64,000 nt of DNA from Microbacterium sp. CBA3102. Lineage in GTDB: Bacteria; Actinomycetota; Actinomycetes; Actinomycetales; Microbacteriaceae. A program made the position numbers and the translations under genes. The notes under the pieces are model-generated. The model searched no databases. It had not been told where the DNA came from and saw only the letters and a program-made list of their open reading frames with translations. The stretch lies in the NCBI RefSeq assembly GCF_007954505.1, contig NZ_CP042412.1, positions 3,822,004-3,886,003 of the forward strand, read 5' to 3'. Shown piece by piece: positions 26,925 to 34,917 of the stretch (positions are counted from its first letter, which is position 1; the number at the start of each line of letters is the position of its first letter).

Positions 26925-27809
26925 TCAGTCGCGGGGAGAGAGCAGGTAGCGGTTCAGATCGGCTGTCAGGCTCGGGTCCGCCGGGAGAGAGACACCGTCG
27001 ATCGCGGTGATGGCTGCGGCGAGGCGGACGCTCGACACCAGCCACGCCGCATCCGCTCGCGGGAGATCCGCTGCCGGGATACGGTCGTAGGCGGTCTCGA
27101 AGCCCTGCGCCGCAAGGTGCTCGTACACGCTGAGCTGGGTCGTCCCGTGCAGGATGCCCCCGTTCGGCGCCGGGGTCACGAAGCGGTCCCCGAACCGCAG
27201 GATCAGCGAAGCCGTCGGTGCCTCGAGCACGAAGCCGTCGCTCGAAAGGAAGATCGCATCGTCCGCGCCGCGGCGGTGAGACTCACGCAGGGCCGCCATG
27301 TTCACGGCATACGACAGGGTCTTGGCGCCCAGCAGCAACCACGGTGCCCGCTCGGCCGCACCGAGGTCGTAGCCACGGTCCAGAGTCACGACGCGCACCC
27401 CGTTCTCCCGCACGGCGGAGAAGTCGGCCGCCGGTGCAGCCGTGACCCAGGCCGTGGGAGTGGGCCCGTGCTCGACGCCACGACTGAGGATGAGCTTGAT
27501 GACGGACTCACCGGATCCGAGCTGCGCCGCCGCCTCGTCGATGGCCTGATGCCACTGCGCGAGGTTCGGTGCGGGGAGATCGCACAGGCGCGCGGAGTGC
27601 GCGAGCCTCTCCAGATGCGGGACCACTTCCTGCGCGTGCCCGTCGACGACGCCGATCGACTCGAAGACGCCGTCACCCCGCTGGGTACTGAGTTCACCGA
27701 CGCTGAGCGCCGGCGCCGCCGCATCCACCTGGGTGAACGTGTCGGCATAGTCGGAGCGCTGCTCCTCGATGTCCACGGGATCGATCATGAATGCGAAGCG
27801 CCCGGTCAT
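26925..27809 (-). CDS. pabC: Class IV aminotransferase, probable aminodeoxychorismate lyase
   Basis: 294 aa, PLP fold type IV. Motifs: RGDGVFESIGVVDG near the N-terminus, PLP-Lys in LLLGAKTLSYAVNMAA, and the conserved Glu in FVLEAPTASLILR. The length and RGDGVFE motif fit 4-amino-4-deoxychorismate lyase (folate synthesis), but D-amino-acid or branched-chain aminotransferase relatives cannot be excluded. TAGGCT lies 6 nt before the ATG, compatible with a leaderless mRNA. Confidence 0.85.
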   Translation of the reverse strand: MTGRFAFMIDPVDIEEQRSDYADTFTQVDAAAPALSVGELSTQRGDGVFESIGVVDGHAQEVVPHLERLAHSARLCDLPAPNLAQWHQAIDEAAAQLGSGESVIKLILSRGVEHGPTPTAWVTAAPAADFSAVRENGVRVVTLDRGYDLGAAERAPWLLLGAKTLSYAVNMAALRESHRRGADDAIFLSSDGFVLEAPTASLILRFGDRFVTPAPNGGILHGTTQLSVYEHLAAQGFETAYDRIPAADLPRADAAWLVSSVRLAAAITAIDGVSLPADPSLTADLNRYLLSPRD

Positions 27810-27863
27810 GATCCGAGCCTAGAGGGCGGGAATACCCACGGCTGCATCGCGTTACAATTGAAT

Positions 27864-27955
27864 GGCCGGGCCGCATAACCCCGGGCTCCATTTTTTGCCG
27901 CTACGAGCGGCCTTCCGCCGAGAGGCGTTCTTGCGGCCCGGTCTTTTCTTGTCCA
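27864..27955 (+). ncRNA. Candidate structured small RNA
   Basis: A -10-like TACAAT (27853-27858) precedes a stretch that can fold as a three-way junction: closing stem CCGGGCCGC/GCGGCCCGG, hairpin GCCGCT-ACG-AGCGGC and hairpin CGCC-GAGA-GGCG (a GNRA loop), followed by TCTTTTCTTG. No open reading frame fits and the neighbours are on the other strand, so it is not a leader. It does not match the SRP, 6S, tmRNA or RNase P cores I know. No clear -35 is seen. Confidence 0.4.
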
Positions 27956-28003
27956 GGCGCCGAACGCTGCGGAAGCACCAGCGCTCCCCCGGTGAGGATC
28001 CGC

Positions 28004-28633
28004 TCAGCTGAGGGCTCCTGTGCGCCACAGCACGGCCGAAGCTGCCAGATCCTGCGCGTAGCTGCTCAAGCGGAGTGCCCGCGTCGTGAGCTCGCTGGCG
28101 CGCGCAGGCTCCGTCGGCTCGTAGTCGTCGGCGGTATGGGTCGCACCGGACGCCTGTACACGACAGAAAGCGGCGGCGCGATCGAGTGCCACGGCGAAGT
28201 CGCCACGGAAGGCCCCGCGCAGGATGGTGTCGATGAGGGCGACGAGTTCCTCCGGCCCCGCCGGCACCGGAGCACCCGCGATCACGGTGTCCGCCGACGA
28301 CAGTTCGACACGGCCCCGGTCGTAGAGCAGTGCGGCCGTGCGAGCGTCGGCGTGGATCGCCAATTGCAGCACGTAGAGACGCCACAGTGCTCCGGGAAGC
28401 GTGCGCGACGGCGCCTTCGACCAGAGCTCGGCGATCTCGTCGATGCCGTGCTCGGCCGTGAAGGCCACGAGTCGCTCGGCGCTCGCACCGCTCTCATCCG
28501 CGCGTACACGGGTCAGCAGCGCGGAAGCCGTGGCGTGCGCAACGCGGGTCTCCTCGGCGGGATCGTGCGAACCGACAATGTTGTCGAAGGCGGTGGTGGG
28601 GCGACGCACGGGGCGGTGGTGCTGCTCGGGCAT
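28004..28633 (-). CDS. Conserved actinobacterial protein of unknown function
   Basis: 209 aa, soluble, helical. The sequence (ASALLTRVRADESG, GIDEIAELWSKAPSRTLPG, PAGPEELVALIDTILRGAF, GDFAVALDRAAAFCRV) matches a family found widely in Micrococcales and sometimes mislabelled as an RNA polymerase subunit. No catalytic motif is evident. It lies just downstream of the sigK-rskA operon and may be co-transcribed. Confidence 0.75.
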   Translation of the reverse strand: MPEQHHRPVRRPTTAFDNIVGSHDPAEETRVAHATASALLTRVRADESGASAERLVAFTAEHGIDEIAELWSKAPSRTLPGALWRLYVLQLAIHADARTAALLYDRGRVELSSADTVIAGAPVPAGPEELVALIDTILRGAFRGDFAVALDRAAAFCRVQASGATHTADDYEPTEPARASELTTRALRLSSYAQDLAASAVLWRTGALS

Positions 28634-28662
28634 CCCTCCAGGGTACGCGCGATCGACGACGG

Positions 28663-29457
28663 TCAGGCCGTGGGGATGACGATGACCGGGTCCGTGGTCG
28701 GCTGGCCTGTCGGAGATCCACCGGCCTGCTCGACGGTCACGGCGATCGCGTCGCCCGCCTGCATCTCGCCCGCCAGGAGCGCCGTGGCGTCGCCGCCGTC
28801 CACATCGAACACACCCGCCGAGACCGGGGCATCACCGCGGACGAACCAGAGCTCGTACGTCTCCCCCTCTGCAGGGGTGGGGATGCCGTCGGCGACCAGC
28901 ACGGCCTTGCCGACCGAGGCGGACCAGTGCGCGGTCGCCGATCCCCCGTCATCGAGGGCGACGGTCGCCTGCTCGGCGTCTCCCGCGGCCTCGATCTCCT
29001 GCAGCGCGACCACGCTGGCGGGAGGATTCAGTTGCTGGTTGAGGGCGACCGCACCGATTCCGACGCCGACCAGCACGGCCAGGCACGCCGCCAGGGCGAA
29101 CACGCTCCGCGTCCAGCGGCGCTGCTTCGGCTTCTGCTCGGCACGAGTGTCGATGGCGTCGCCCTGGGTGGCGACGGGGGCGTCCGTGACCGCCGAGGCG
29201 GCATCCGGATCGGACCGCGTTCCGCCGTCCTGGGGCAGGTCCGCGATCTGTGCGAGCAGCGCGGATCGGATGTGCGCGGGAGCAGTGACCGGTTCGACGG
29301 GGTCCGCGAGTGACGCAGCGGTGGCAGCATCCTCATCCACGGTGTCCTCCCATTCCGGGTGCTCCGCGAGGGCAGCGAGGTACCGATGCTCGTCGTCTGC
29401 AGACAGCGAGTGCAGCGCGGCACCTGCCGCGAGCTCTGCGAAGTCCTTCTCGTTCAT
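28663..29457 (-). CDS. rskA: Anti-sigma-K factor, RskA-like
   Basis: 264 aa. N-terminal anti-sigma domain (NEKDFAELAAGAALHSLSAD), Pro/Asp-rich linker, one transmembrane helix (SVFALAACLAVLVGVGIGAV, about 118-137) and an extracytoplasmic RskA domain (YELWFVRGDAPVSAGVF). It holds SigK inactive at the membrane and is normally cleaved by regulated proteolysis. The start overlaps the sigK stop by 4 bp. Confidence 0.92.
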   Translation of the reverse strand: MNEKDFAELAAGAALHSLSADDEHRYLAALAEHPEWEDTVDEDAATAASLADPVEPVTAPAHIRSALLAQIADLPQDGGTRSDPDAASAVTDAPVATQGDAIDTRAEQKPKQRRWTRSVFALAACLAVLVGVGIGAVALNQQLNPPASVVALQEIEAAGDAEQATVALDDGGSATAHWSASVGKAVLVADGIPTPAEGETYELWFVRGDAPVSAGVFDVDGGDATALLAGEMQAGDAIAVTVEQAGGSPTGQPTTDPVIVIPTA

Positions 29458-30053
29458 GCCGTCACCCCCATCGCCGTGCGCAGACGGGTCAGCCCGTCTC
29501 GCATCCGTGTCTTGATCGTCCCCAGTGGCGCGCCCACGAGGGCCGCGATCTCGTTTTGACTGTAACCGCCGTAATACGCGAGGACGAGTGCTTCGCGCTG
29601 CGCTTCCGGAAGCCCCGAGAGCGCTTGGACGACCTTCCCTCCCTCTATCCCCAATTCGACCTGCTCCGCGACACTGTCGTGCGCGACGCCGATGTCCTTG
29701 AATCCTGCTCGTACGTCTCGGTCGGCGCTCGACTGCGATGCACGCACCCGATCAACGGCCCGGCGATGAGCGATCGTCATGATCCATGCTCGTCCCTGAC
29801 CTCTGTTCGGAGCGAAGCGCGAAGCGGATTGCCAGATCTCCAGAAAGACCTCTTGGAGCACTTCTTCGCTCTGCGAGCGGTTGACCAGCACACGGAGGAT
29901 GAGGCCGAACACGCGAGAGGAGAGCAGATCGTAGAGAGTCGCGAAGGCAGCTTGATCACCTGACGCGACGCGGACGATGAGGTCGGCGACAGCATCCTGC
30001 GTCGCTCCGTCCTCGGGAACGTCGAACCCATCGATGACCATCCCTATAAGCAT
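29454..30053 (-). CDS. sigK: ECF sigma factor SigK
   Basis: 199 aa. Region 2: LYDLLSSRVFGLILRVL, EEVLQEVFLEIWQSASRF, GRAWIMTIAHRRAVDRVR. Region 4: LPEAQREALVLAYYGGYSQ, EIAALVGAPLGTIKTRMRDG. Gene order with RskA and a divergent fasciclin lipoprotein parallels the mycobacterial SigK regulon (mpt70/mpt83). ATG 30053 is preferred because GGAG lies 7 nt upstream. Confidence 0.93.
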   Translation of the reverse strand: MLIGMVIDGFDVPEDGATQDAVADLIVRVASGDQAAFATLYDLLSSRVFGLILRVLVNRSQSEEVLQEVFLEIWQSASRFAPNRGQGRAWIMTIAHRRAVDRVRASQSSADRDVRAGFKDIGVAHDSVAEQVELGIEGGKVVQALSGLPEAQREALVLAYYGGYSQNEIAALVGAPLGTIKTRMRDGLTRLRTAMGVTA

Positions 30054-30126
30054 GCCGTATCTCCGCTCCGGTCTCGCGCAGACGAGGCCGCTGCCGGAGC
30101 GATTTCAAAGATTTCTGAGATTCTTC

Positions 30127-30153
30127 CCATCCGATGCCGCAGGGGCTCCGAAC
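30127..30153 (+). promoter_or_regulatory. SigK-type promoter of the fasciclin gene
   Basis: CCATCC (30127-30132), 15-nt spacer, CCGAAC (30148-30153). This resembles the mycobacterial SigK promoter elements (CCATCC ... CCGAAT). It lies about 50 bp before the fasciclin ATG. Confidence 0.65.
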
Positions 30154-30203
30154 AGCACTCGACGCCACGGAGAGGCCGTGGCTCAGTTCTGAAGGAGCTC
30201 GAC

Positions 30204-30863
30204 ATGTTCAGCACCAAGAAGAAGGTCACCGCGGCAATCACCCTCGGCCTGGCGAGCGCATTCCTGCTCTCGGCCTGTTCCATGGGCAGCGGCAGCACCA
30301 CGGACGAGTCGTCCGAGCCGAAGGCACCGGAGACGTCGGAGTCGACGCCGATGGAGATGGACCCGGCGGCGAACCTGGTCGGTCCCGGCTGCGCGGCATA
30401 CGCCGACGCAGTGCCGGACGGCGCAGGCTCCGTCGAGGGCATGGCCCAGGACCCGGTCGCGGTCGCGGCCTCGAACAACCCGCTGCTGACCACGCTGGTC
30501 TCGGCGGTGAGCGGACAGCTCAACCCCGACGTCGACCTGGTCGACACCCTGAACGGCGGCGAGTTCACCGTGTTCGCACCGGTGGATGACGCCTTCGCGA
30601 AGATCGACCCGGCCACGATCGAGGCCCTCAAGACCGACAGCGCCACGCTGAGCTCGATCCTGACCTACCACGTGGTCCCCGGCCAGATCGAGCCGGCCGA
30701 CATCGACGGCATGCACAAGACCGTGCAGGGCGCCGAGCTCGAGGTCACGGGCAGCGGAGACGACCTGATGGTCAACGACGCGAAGGTCATCTGCGGTGGA
30801 GTCCAGACCGCGAACGCGACCGTGTACCTCATCGACACGGTCCTGATGCCCCCGGCATCCTAA
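30204..30863 (+). CDS. Fasciclin-domain lipoprotein (MPT83-like)
   Basis: 219 aa. Signal peptide with lipobox LLSAC, acidic Ser/Thr linker, then one FAS1 domain with H1 FTVFAPVDDAFAKI and H2-like TYHVVPGQIEPADI, ending in VYLIDTVLMPP. It is homologous in plan to mycobacterial MPT70/MPT83, which are SigK targets, and here carries a SigK-like promoter and faces sigK. Probably a surface adhesion-type protein. Confidence 0.93.
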   Translation: MFSTKKKVTAAITLGLASAFLLSACSMGSGSTTDESSEPKAPETSESTPMEMDPAANLVGPGCAAYADAVPDGAGSVEGMAQDPVAVAASNNPLLTTLVSAVSGQLNPDVDLVDTLNGGEFTVFAPVDDAFAKIDPATIEALKTDSATLSSILTYHVVPGQIEPADIDGMHKTVQGAELEVTGSGDDLMVNDAKVICGGVQTANATVYLIDTVLMPPAS

Positions 30864-30941
30864 GCCGGGCGCTGTCGGGTGGGAGGACACCCGACGCACG
30901 CCCTTCTCGGGAGTAGGGGGAGGATCCTGAGAAGGAGAGAA

Positions 30942-30982
30942 GGGCCGTCAGCGGAGTCATGTCGCTGACGGCCCTTCTTCTT
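30942..30982 (+). terminator. Intrinsic terminator after the fasciclin gene
   Basis: 12-bp stem GGGCCGTCAGCG/CGCTGACGGCCC (30942-30953, 30963-30974) followed by TTCTTCTT. Confidence 0.9.
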
Positions 30983-31002
30983 GCGCACTAGACTTGACGC
31001 AG

Positions 31003-31075
31003 GGGCCTCTAGCTCAGTCGGCAGAGCATCGGACTTTTAATCCGCGGGTCGTGGGTTCGAGCCCCACGGGGCCCA
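31003..31075 (+). tRNA. tRNA-Lys(UUU)
   Basis: Acceptor GGGCCTC/GGGGCCC, D-arm AGCTCAGTCGGCAGAGC, anticodon loop ACTTTTAAT with anticodon TTT, T-arm GTGGGTTCGAGCCCCAC, discriminator A. Confidence 0.97.
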
Positions 31076-31101
31076 CCGCAGCACGAGCGCACCGAACCCG
31101 T

Positions 31102-31554
31102 TCAGGATTCGCCGTCGTGCACTCCGGCCAGCAGCTCGTCACGGATCTCGGCCACGCCGCTCGGCAGCGTCTCGCCTTCGAGGTCGAACTCCGGAGCGTC
31201 CGGGGTGCCGCCGATCGCGCACACCGCGACGCTGTCCTGCCCGTCCAGGGTCTTCGGGATCACGACGAACCAGAGCGACTGCCCGCCGAGCCATTCCGTG
31301 GTCGCCATGTCGGCGAAATAGGTCGCATCCGGCGCGAGACTCCGGGTCTTCTGCGTGCACAGTTCCACCAGTTGGGCGGTTGCGAATGCCGTCGCAGACT
31401 CGGTCGGCTCGGGTGTCGCCGTGTCGGTCGGAGATGACGTCGGCGAAGGCGAGGCGGTCGACGCGGTCGGCGAGGGGCTCGGCGCCGGCTCAGGAGCGCA
31501 GCCGGCGAGCAGCACGAGCACCGGCACGAGGACGAGGGCAGAACGGAAGCGCAT
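31102..31554 (-). CDS. Small secreted lipoprotein, unknown function
   Basis: 150 aa. Signal peptide with lipobox VLLAGC, then a long Ser/Thr/Pro linker (about 20-55) and a compact C-terminal domain with two cysteines (ELCTQKTRS and VAVCAIGG) that could form a disulfide outside the membrane. No known domain recognised. Confidence 0.75.
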   Translation of the reverse strand: MRFRSALVLVPVLVLLAGCAPEPAPSPSPTASTASPSPTSSPTDTATPEPTESATAFATAQLVELCTQKTRSLAPDATYFADMATTEWLGGQSLWFVVIPKTLDGQDSVAVCAIGGTPDAPEFDLEGETLPSGVAEIRDELLAGVHDGES

Positions 31555-31726
31555 GGCTGGATGCTACTGCCTCCCCACTCCGATCCGACGGGAGCGCTCC
31601 GCGACCACCCGACTCCGCCTCTAGCATCCTGCCCCGCTCCCCGGCCACCCCCTTCACTCCTCGCTCGTTCCGGGAGAGGGTCGACTCGTCCGCATCCGCG
31701 GGCGACTCCCCACGAAAGGATGAACG

Positions 31727-32272
31727 ATGACCCTCACCGGCAACCGAGTGGCGTTCCTGGCGACCGACGGATTCGAGGACAGCGAGCTCACCAGCCCGTG
31801 GGAGGCGGTCACCGCCGCGGGCGCGAGCGCGACACTGATCGCCCCGGCGGGAGCGGCGATCACAGGGAAGAACGGTCACGAGCAAGCCGTCGACCTGCTC
31901 GCCTCCGAGGCGGCGGCCGACAGCTTCGACGCCCTCGTCCTTCCCGGCGGTGTCGTCAACGCCGACCACCTGCGCCTCGACAAGCCGTCGATCGCGCTCG
32001 CCCGCGCCTTCTTCGAGCAGCACAAGCCCGTCGGCGTGATCTGCCACGGCGCCTGGATCCTCATCGAGGCGGACGTCGTGGACGGCCGGACGCTCACGAG
32101 CTACCCGAGCCTGACCACCGACCTCCGCAATGCAGGAGCGACCTGGGTCGACGAAGAGGTCATCGTGGACGAAGGACTCGTCTCCAGCCGCACACCCGAT
32201 GATCTCCCGGCCTTCAACGCGAAGCTCGTCGAGGAGATCGGCGAGGGGAAGCACGCGGGCCAGACGGCCTGA
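31727..32272 (+). CDS. DJ-1/PfpI-family protein (type 1 glutamine amidotransferase fold)
   Basis: 181 aa. Nucleophile elbow GVICHGAWILIEADVV with the Cys-His of the PfpI group, upstream Glu in TDGFEDSEL, and conserved LVLPGGVVNADHLR. Likely a deglycase or stress-related hydrolase; family annotations as protease or general stress protein 18 are not resolved by sequence. AAAGGATGAACG precedes the ATG. Confidence 0.93.
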   Translation: MTLTGNRVAFLATDGFEDSELTSPWEAVTAAGASATLIAPAGAAITGKNGHEQAVDLLASEAAADSFDALVLPGGVVNADHLRLDKPSIALARAFFEQHKPVGVICHGAWILIEADVVDGRTLTSYPSLTTDLRNAGATWVDEEVIVDEGLVSSRTPDDLPAFNAKLVEEIGEGKHAGQTA

Positions 32273-32278
32273 TTCCGC

Positions 32279-32310
32279 GCCTCTGAGGCCGAGACCTCGG
32301 CCTCAGAGGC
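32279..32310. terminator. Bidirectional hairpin between convergent genes
   Basis: 15-bp arms GCCTCTGAGGCCGAG (32279-32293) and CTCGGCCTCAGAGGC (32296-32310), overlapping the 3' end of the CGNR gene. Confidence 0.75.
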
Positions 32311-32818
32311 GAGCCCGATGCCGACGGACGGCCGCACGGTTGGCGCAGCGCACGGAGCAGAACCGCTGGCGACCGTTGCGCGTCACGTCCGCCACGACAT
32401 TCGTGCACGGCGCGGCCTGGCAGCGCCCGAGCCTGCTCATTCCCCGGGTGACGAGATGCAGCGACGTGCCGAGGCTGATGATCGCCCGGAGCACGTAGGG
32501 CAGCGACGGCACGTCATCGCGGTAGTGCAGGTGCCAGCCCTCGCCGTCGTGGTTGGTCAGCCGTGGGTACGCGGCGGCGGCGGCGAGCTGTGCGTTCAGC
32601 AGCAGCGCCCTCGCGTCGGCATCGGGCTCATCGACGATCGCGAGCCAGTCGTCGATGACCGCTCGGACTTCCGCATGGTCCTCGGGCGCCGGCGGGAATG
32701 TCTGCGTCATCCCGAGGGCGAGGGTGCGCTCCTCGATGCCGGCGCGATCCTCGGGCCAGTCGTTCGCCAACGACGCGGCCAGCAGAACCGCATACTCGCC
32801 GTAAGGGTTGAGATGCAT
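32303..32818 (-). CDS. ABATE-CGNR zinc-finger protein
   Basis: 171 aa. N-terminal ABATE domain (LNPYGEYAVLLAASLAND) and C-terminal CGNR-type Zn finger with four Cys: GRCQAAPCTNVV and RFCSVRCANRAAVRRHR. The family is predicted to bind nucleic acid and act as a stress-linked regulator. Divergent from the small gene at 32844. Confidence 0.88.
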   Translation of the reverse strand: MHLNPYGEYAVLLAASLANDWPEDRAGIEERTLALGMTQTFPPAPEDHAEVRAVIDDWLAIVDEPDADARALLLNAQLAAAAAYPRLTNHDGEGWHLHYRDDVPSLPYVLRAIISLGTSLHLVTRGMSRLGRCQAAPCTNVVADVTRNGRQRFCSVRCANRAAVRRHRARL

Positions 32819-32843
32819 AAGACCATTACATCACGCTGGATGC

Positions 32844-33059
32844 ATGACCTCGCCGAACACTCTCCCCATCCCCCGCCTCCGACCGGAGACCGCGACCCAT
32901 GAACACGGCTGGCGGGTGGAATCCCGACACCCGACGAGCGAGGGCGTCGTGCTCTACGTGCGCTGTGCGGACTGCGGATCCCGACGTGTCGACCTGCAGG
33001 CGCACCCTCACACACCACCCGTCGGGGTGAGCGCGGAACTCGGTGGTGCTGGGCGCTGA
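32844..33059 (+). CDS. Small Zn-ribbon-like protein, unknown function
   Basis: 71 aa from ATG 32844. Conserved core GWRVESRHPTSEGVVLYVRC followed by ADCGSRRVDL, with a CxxC knuckle. Similar short proteins occur across Micrococcales; function unknown. Confidence 0.7.
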   Translation: MTSPNTLPIPRLRPETATHEHGWRVESRHPTSEGVVLYVRCADCGSRRVDLQAHPHTPPVGVSAELGGAGR

Positions 33060-33076
33060 GGCTCAGACGTCGACGA

Positions 33077-33610
33077 TCACGCGGTCAGCTCGATGAGCGC
33101 ACGGATCGTGCGGAGGTTGCGGGCCGTGCCCGCCACGCCGAGCGCACGGTCGAGCACCGCCTTCGTCAGCTTCGTGGAATGCACGCCGCCTTCGCCGTAG
33201 TCGATCCACAGGTCGTCGTCGACGAGAGCGAGGCGCTCTGCAGGGAGCAGGCGTTCCTCCAACGCTGCGAGCGCACCACTCGCAGGACGCCCCTCCAGGA
33301 ACATCGCGTGCACGAAAGTCACATCCCCTTCGGGAAAGGGCTGCGCGGACTCCGACGAGACCAGCTGCTCATGGGTCCGATGGATCACGGGCGTGTCCAC
33401 CCCGAACTCGCGGTGGATCACGGAACGGACAGCAGCGCGTGCGGTCTCGGGATCCGGTGGCGTCGCGCAGAGGATGTTCCCGCTGGCGATGTAGGTGGAG
33501 ATATCGGCGAGGTCCGTCTCGGCTGCCAGCACGTCGCGCAGCCGCCCCATCGGAACCCTGTTGCGCCCGCTGACGTTCACGGCCCGCAGCAGGAGGACGC
33601 TACGACTCAC
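33077..33610 (-). CDS. DUF1697 protein
   Basis: 177 aa. Typical family start VLLLRAVNVSGRNRVPM with later YIASGNILC and KLTKAVLDRALGVAGTARN. Soluble, unknown biochemical role. Overlaps the end of pncA by 4 bp, so it is in the same operon. Confidence 0.9.
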   Translation of the reverse strand: MSRSVLLLRAVNVSGRNRVPMGRLRDVLAAETDLADISTYIASGNILCATPPDPETARAAVRSVIHREFGVDTPVIHRTHEQLVSSESAQPFPEGDVTFVHAMFLEGRPASGALAALEERLLPAERLALVDDDLWIDYGEGGVHSTKLTKAVLDRALGVAGTARNLRTIRALIELTA

Positions 33611-34188
33611 GCGTCCGCGCTCACGACCAGTTCCGCGCCGGCATGCACGAGCTCGGCCAACGCGGTCTCACTCGCCTCCGGAGCGACCCCCGCGACGAGG
33701 TCGGTCAGGATGCGGACATGGACACCGTGGGCGATCGCGTCGAGCGCTGACGCACGGACACAGTGATCCGTCGCGATCCCGACGACATCCGCGCTGAGCA
33801 CCCCGGCCGCCGCCAGTACCTCACCGACGGTCTCCTGTGCTTCGGTCTCCCCCTCGAACATCGAATAGGCGGGCTTGCCCTGACCCTTGCGGACGTGGTG
33901 GGTCACGGAATCGGTCAGCAGGAGCGGATCGTAGTCGGCCCCCGGGGTCCCGGCGACGCAGTGCACCGGCCAGGAGTCGATGAAGTCCGGCGTCTCGGCG
34001 AAGTGACCGCCGTTGTCCCCCTCGGCGTCATGCCAGTCGCGGGAGGCGATGATCACCTCGTAGTCCGTGGCGTGCGCGGCGAGGTAGCCCGTGACGGCGG
34101 AGGCCACCGCATCACCGCCCACGACCTCGAGCGCACCGCCCTCGGTGAAGTCGTTCTGCACATCGACGATGAGAAGCGCTCTGCTCAT
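33607..34188 (-). CDS. pncA: Nicotinamidase/isochorismatase family enzyme
   Basis: 193 aa. Catalytic triad Asp (LLIVDVQNDF), Lys (HHVRKGQGK) and Cys (GIATDHCVRASA), with metal ligands in SRDWHDAEG and GHF. This is the nicotinamidase pattern (NAD salvage: nicotinamide to nicotinate). Last host gene before the prophage. Confidence 0.93.
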   Translation of the reverse strand: MSRALLIVDVQNDFTEGGALEVVGGDAVASAVTGYLAAHATDYEVIIASRDWHDAEGDNGGHFAETPDFIDSWPVHCVAGTPGADYDPLLLTDSVTHHVRKGQGKPAYSMFEGETEAQETVGEVLAAAGVLSADVVGIATDHCVRASALDAIAHGVHVRILTDLVAGVAPEASETALAELVHAGAELVVSADA

Positions 34189-34218
34189 ACTTCGAGGTTA
34201 CGCCGTGGGGGACGGGAA

Positions 34219-34251
34219 AGGCCCCGTGATGTTCTTCGCATCACGGGGCCT
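34219..34251 (-). terminator. Terminator of the host tRNA-Thr(CGU) gene
   Basis: 13-bp stem AGGCCCCGTGATG/CATCACGGGGCCT (34219-34231, 34239-34251), followed on the minus strand by TTTCCCG. It lies 4 bp beyond the tRNA 3' end, showing that the tRNA fragment is at its native 3' flank. Confidence 0.88.
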
Positions 34252-34255
34252 TCGG

Positions 34256-34302
34256 AGCCGCTTGTCAGAATCGAACTGACGACCTTTTCATTACGAGTGA
34301 AA
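34256..34302 (-). other. Prophage attachment site: 3' part of tRNA-Thr(CGU)
   Basis: On the minus strand the anticodon arm TTTCA-CTCGTAA-TGAAA (anticodon CGT), variable region, T-arm GTCAG-TTCGATT-CTGAC and acceptor AAGCGGC plus discriminator T are intact. Upstream (plus 34303 on) the D-arm and 5' acceptor GCCGCTT are missing and replaced by unrelated sequence. This is the leftover half expected when a phage integrates in the tRNA; the restored gene should be at the far prophage end. Confidence 0.88.
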
Positions 34303-34397
34303 TGGTGTAGATCGAATTGCGCCCGCAAACCCTTGATTTCTAGCCATCATACCTCGACGAAGGCGGCGCAGTACACACAGAGGTGCACACATTCGGG

Positions 34398-34625
34398 TCA
34401 GGCTGCTCGACGCTCTCGATCGTCTGCAGCTCGCTCCGCCCGTTCCCTGACCATCCGTGCCGTCACGGGGTCGGCAGTGATCCCTTCGACGGATCGTGCG
34501 GCCCTGGCGAGGAGGACGTAGTACCGGACTTCGGTGATGCCGAGCTGGTGGCGGATGCGGGAGGTCTTCTCGGGCGTCTGCTGGGGGTGTTGGGCTTCGA
34601 AGGCGAGGAGTTCGGTGGGGGTCAT
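34398..34625 (-). CDS. DUF3263-like protein
   Basis: 75 aa from ATG 34625 (MTPTELLAFE). The sequence LTP-like start, SRIRHQLGITEVRYYVLLAR and ADPVTARMVRERAER match DUF3263, a small actinobacterial DNA-binding-like (HTH) family in which YYxxLN-type motifs are typical. First gene inside the prophage; its start faces the toxin-like gene, with shared upstream DNA. Confidence 0.75.
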   Translation of the reverse strand: MTPTELLAFEAQHPQQTPEKTSRIRHQLGITEVRYYVLLARAARSVEGITADPVTARMVRERAERAADDRERRAA

Positions 34626-34676
34626 GGGGACATGATGCGCTGGGGGTCGGACATGTGGACCGCTATGCTGTGCGCC

Positions 34677-34917
34677 GTGGGGAAACGGAACGGCTACTGG
34701 AAGACGCACTCCGACAAGGAGCTGCAAGCTCTCCTGATGCTGTTTCATGAGCAGGGGGTGGAGAATCAAGGATCCACCGACGTACTACAAGGCTCTCTGC
34801 TCGTGCCCCGGATTGCACATGACAACCATCCACCTGACGCCAAGTAATCCGCGGTACGCTTTCAATAAGAGGAAGTGGCTGGAACGCCAGCCGTGCTATC
34901 GCAAGGAGGAACGATGA
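34677..34917 (+). pseudogene. Frameshifted toxin-like gene (HicA-like)
   Basis: Reading from GTG 34677 gives GKRNGYWKTHSDKELQALL.., and after a run of five G (34754-34758) the continuation in the next frame reads WRIKDPPTYYKALCSCPGL.. through LTPSNPRYAFNKRKWLERQ to a TGA at 34917. Removing one G gives a single 79-aa product, resembling small basic HicA-like or phage toxin-like proteins. TATGCT (34664-34669) is positioned for a leaderless start at the GTG. It overlaps its partner gene by ATGA. The HicA assignment is tentative. Confidence 0.6.

Noticed and set aside
27864..27955. SRP 4.5S RNA or a pabC riboswitch
   Set aside because: The SRP GGAAG/AGCAG core is absent, and the structure is on the strand opposite to pabC, so it cannot be its leader.
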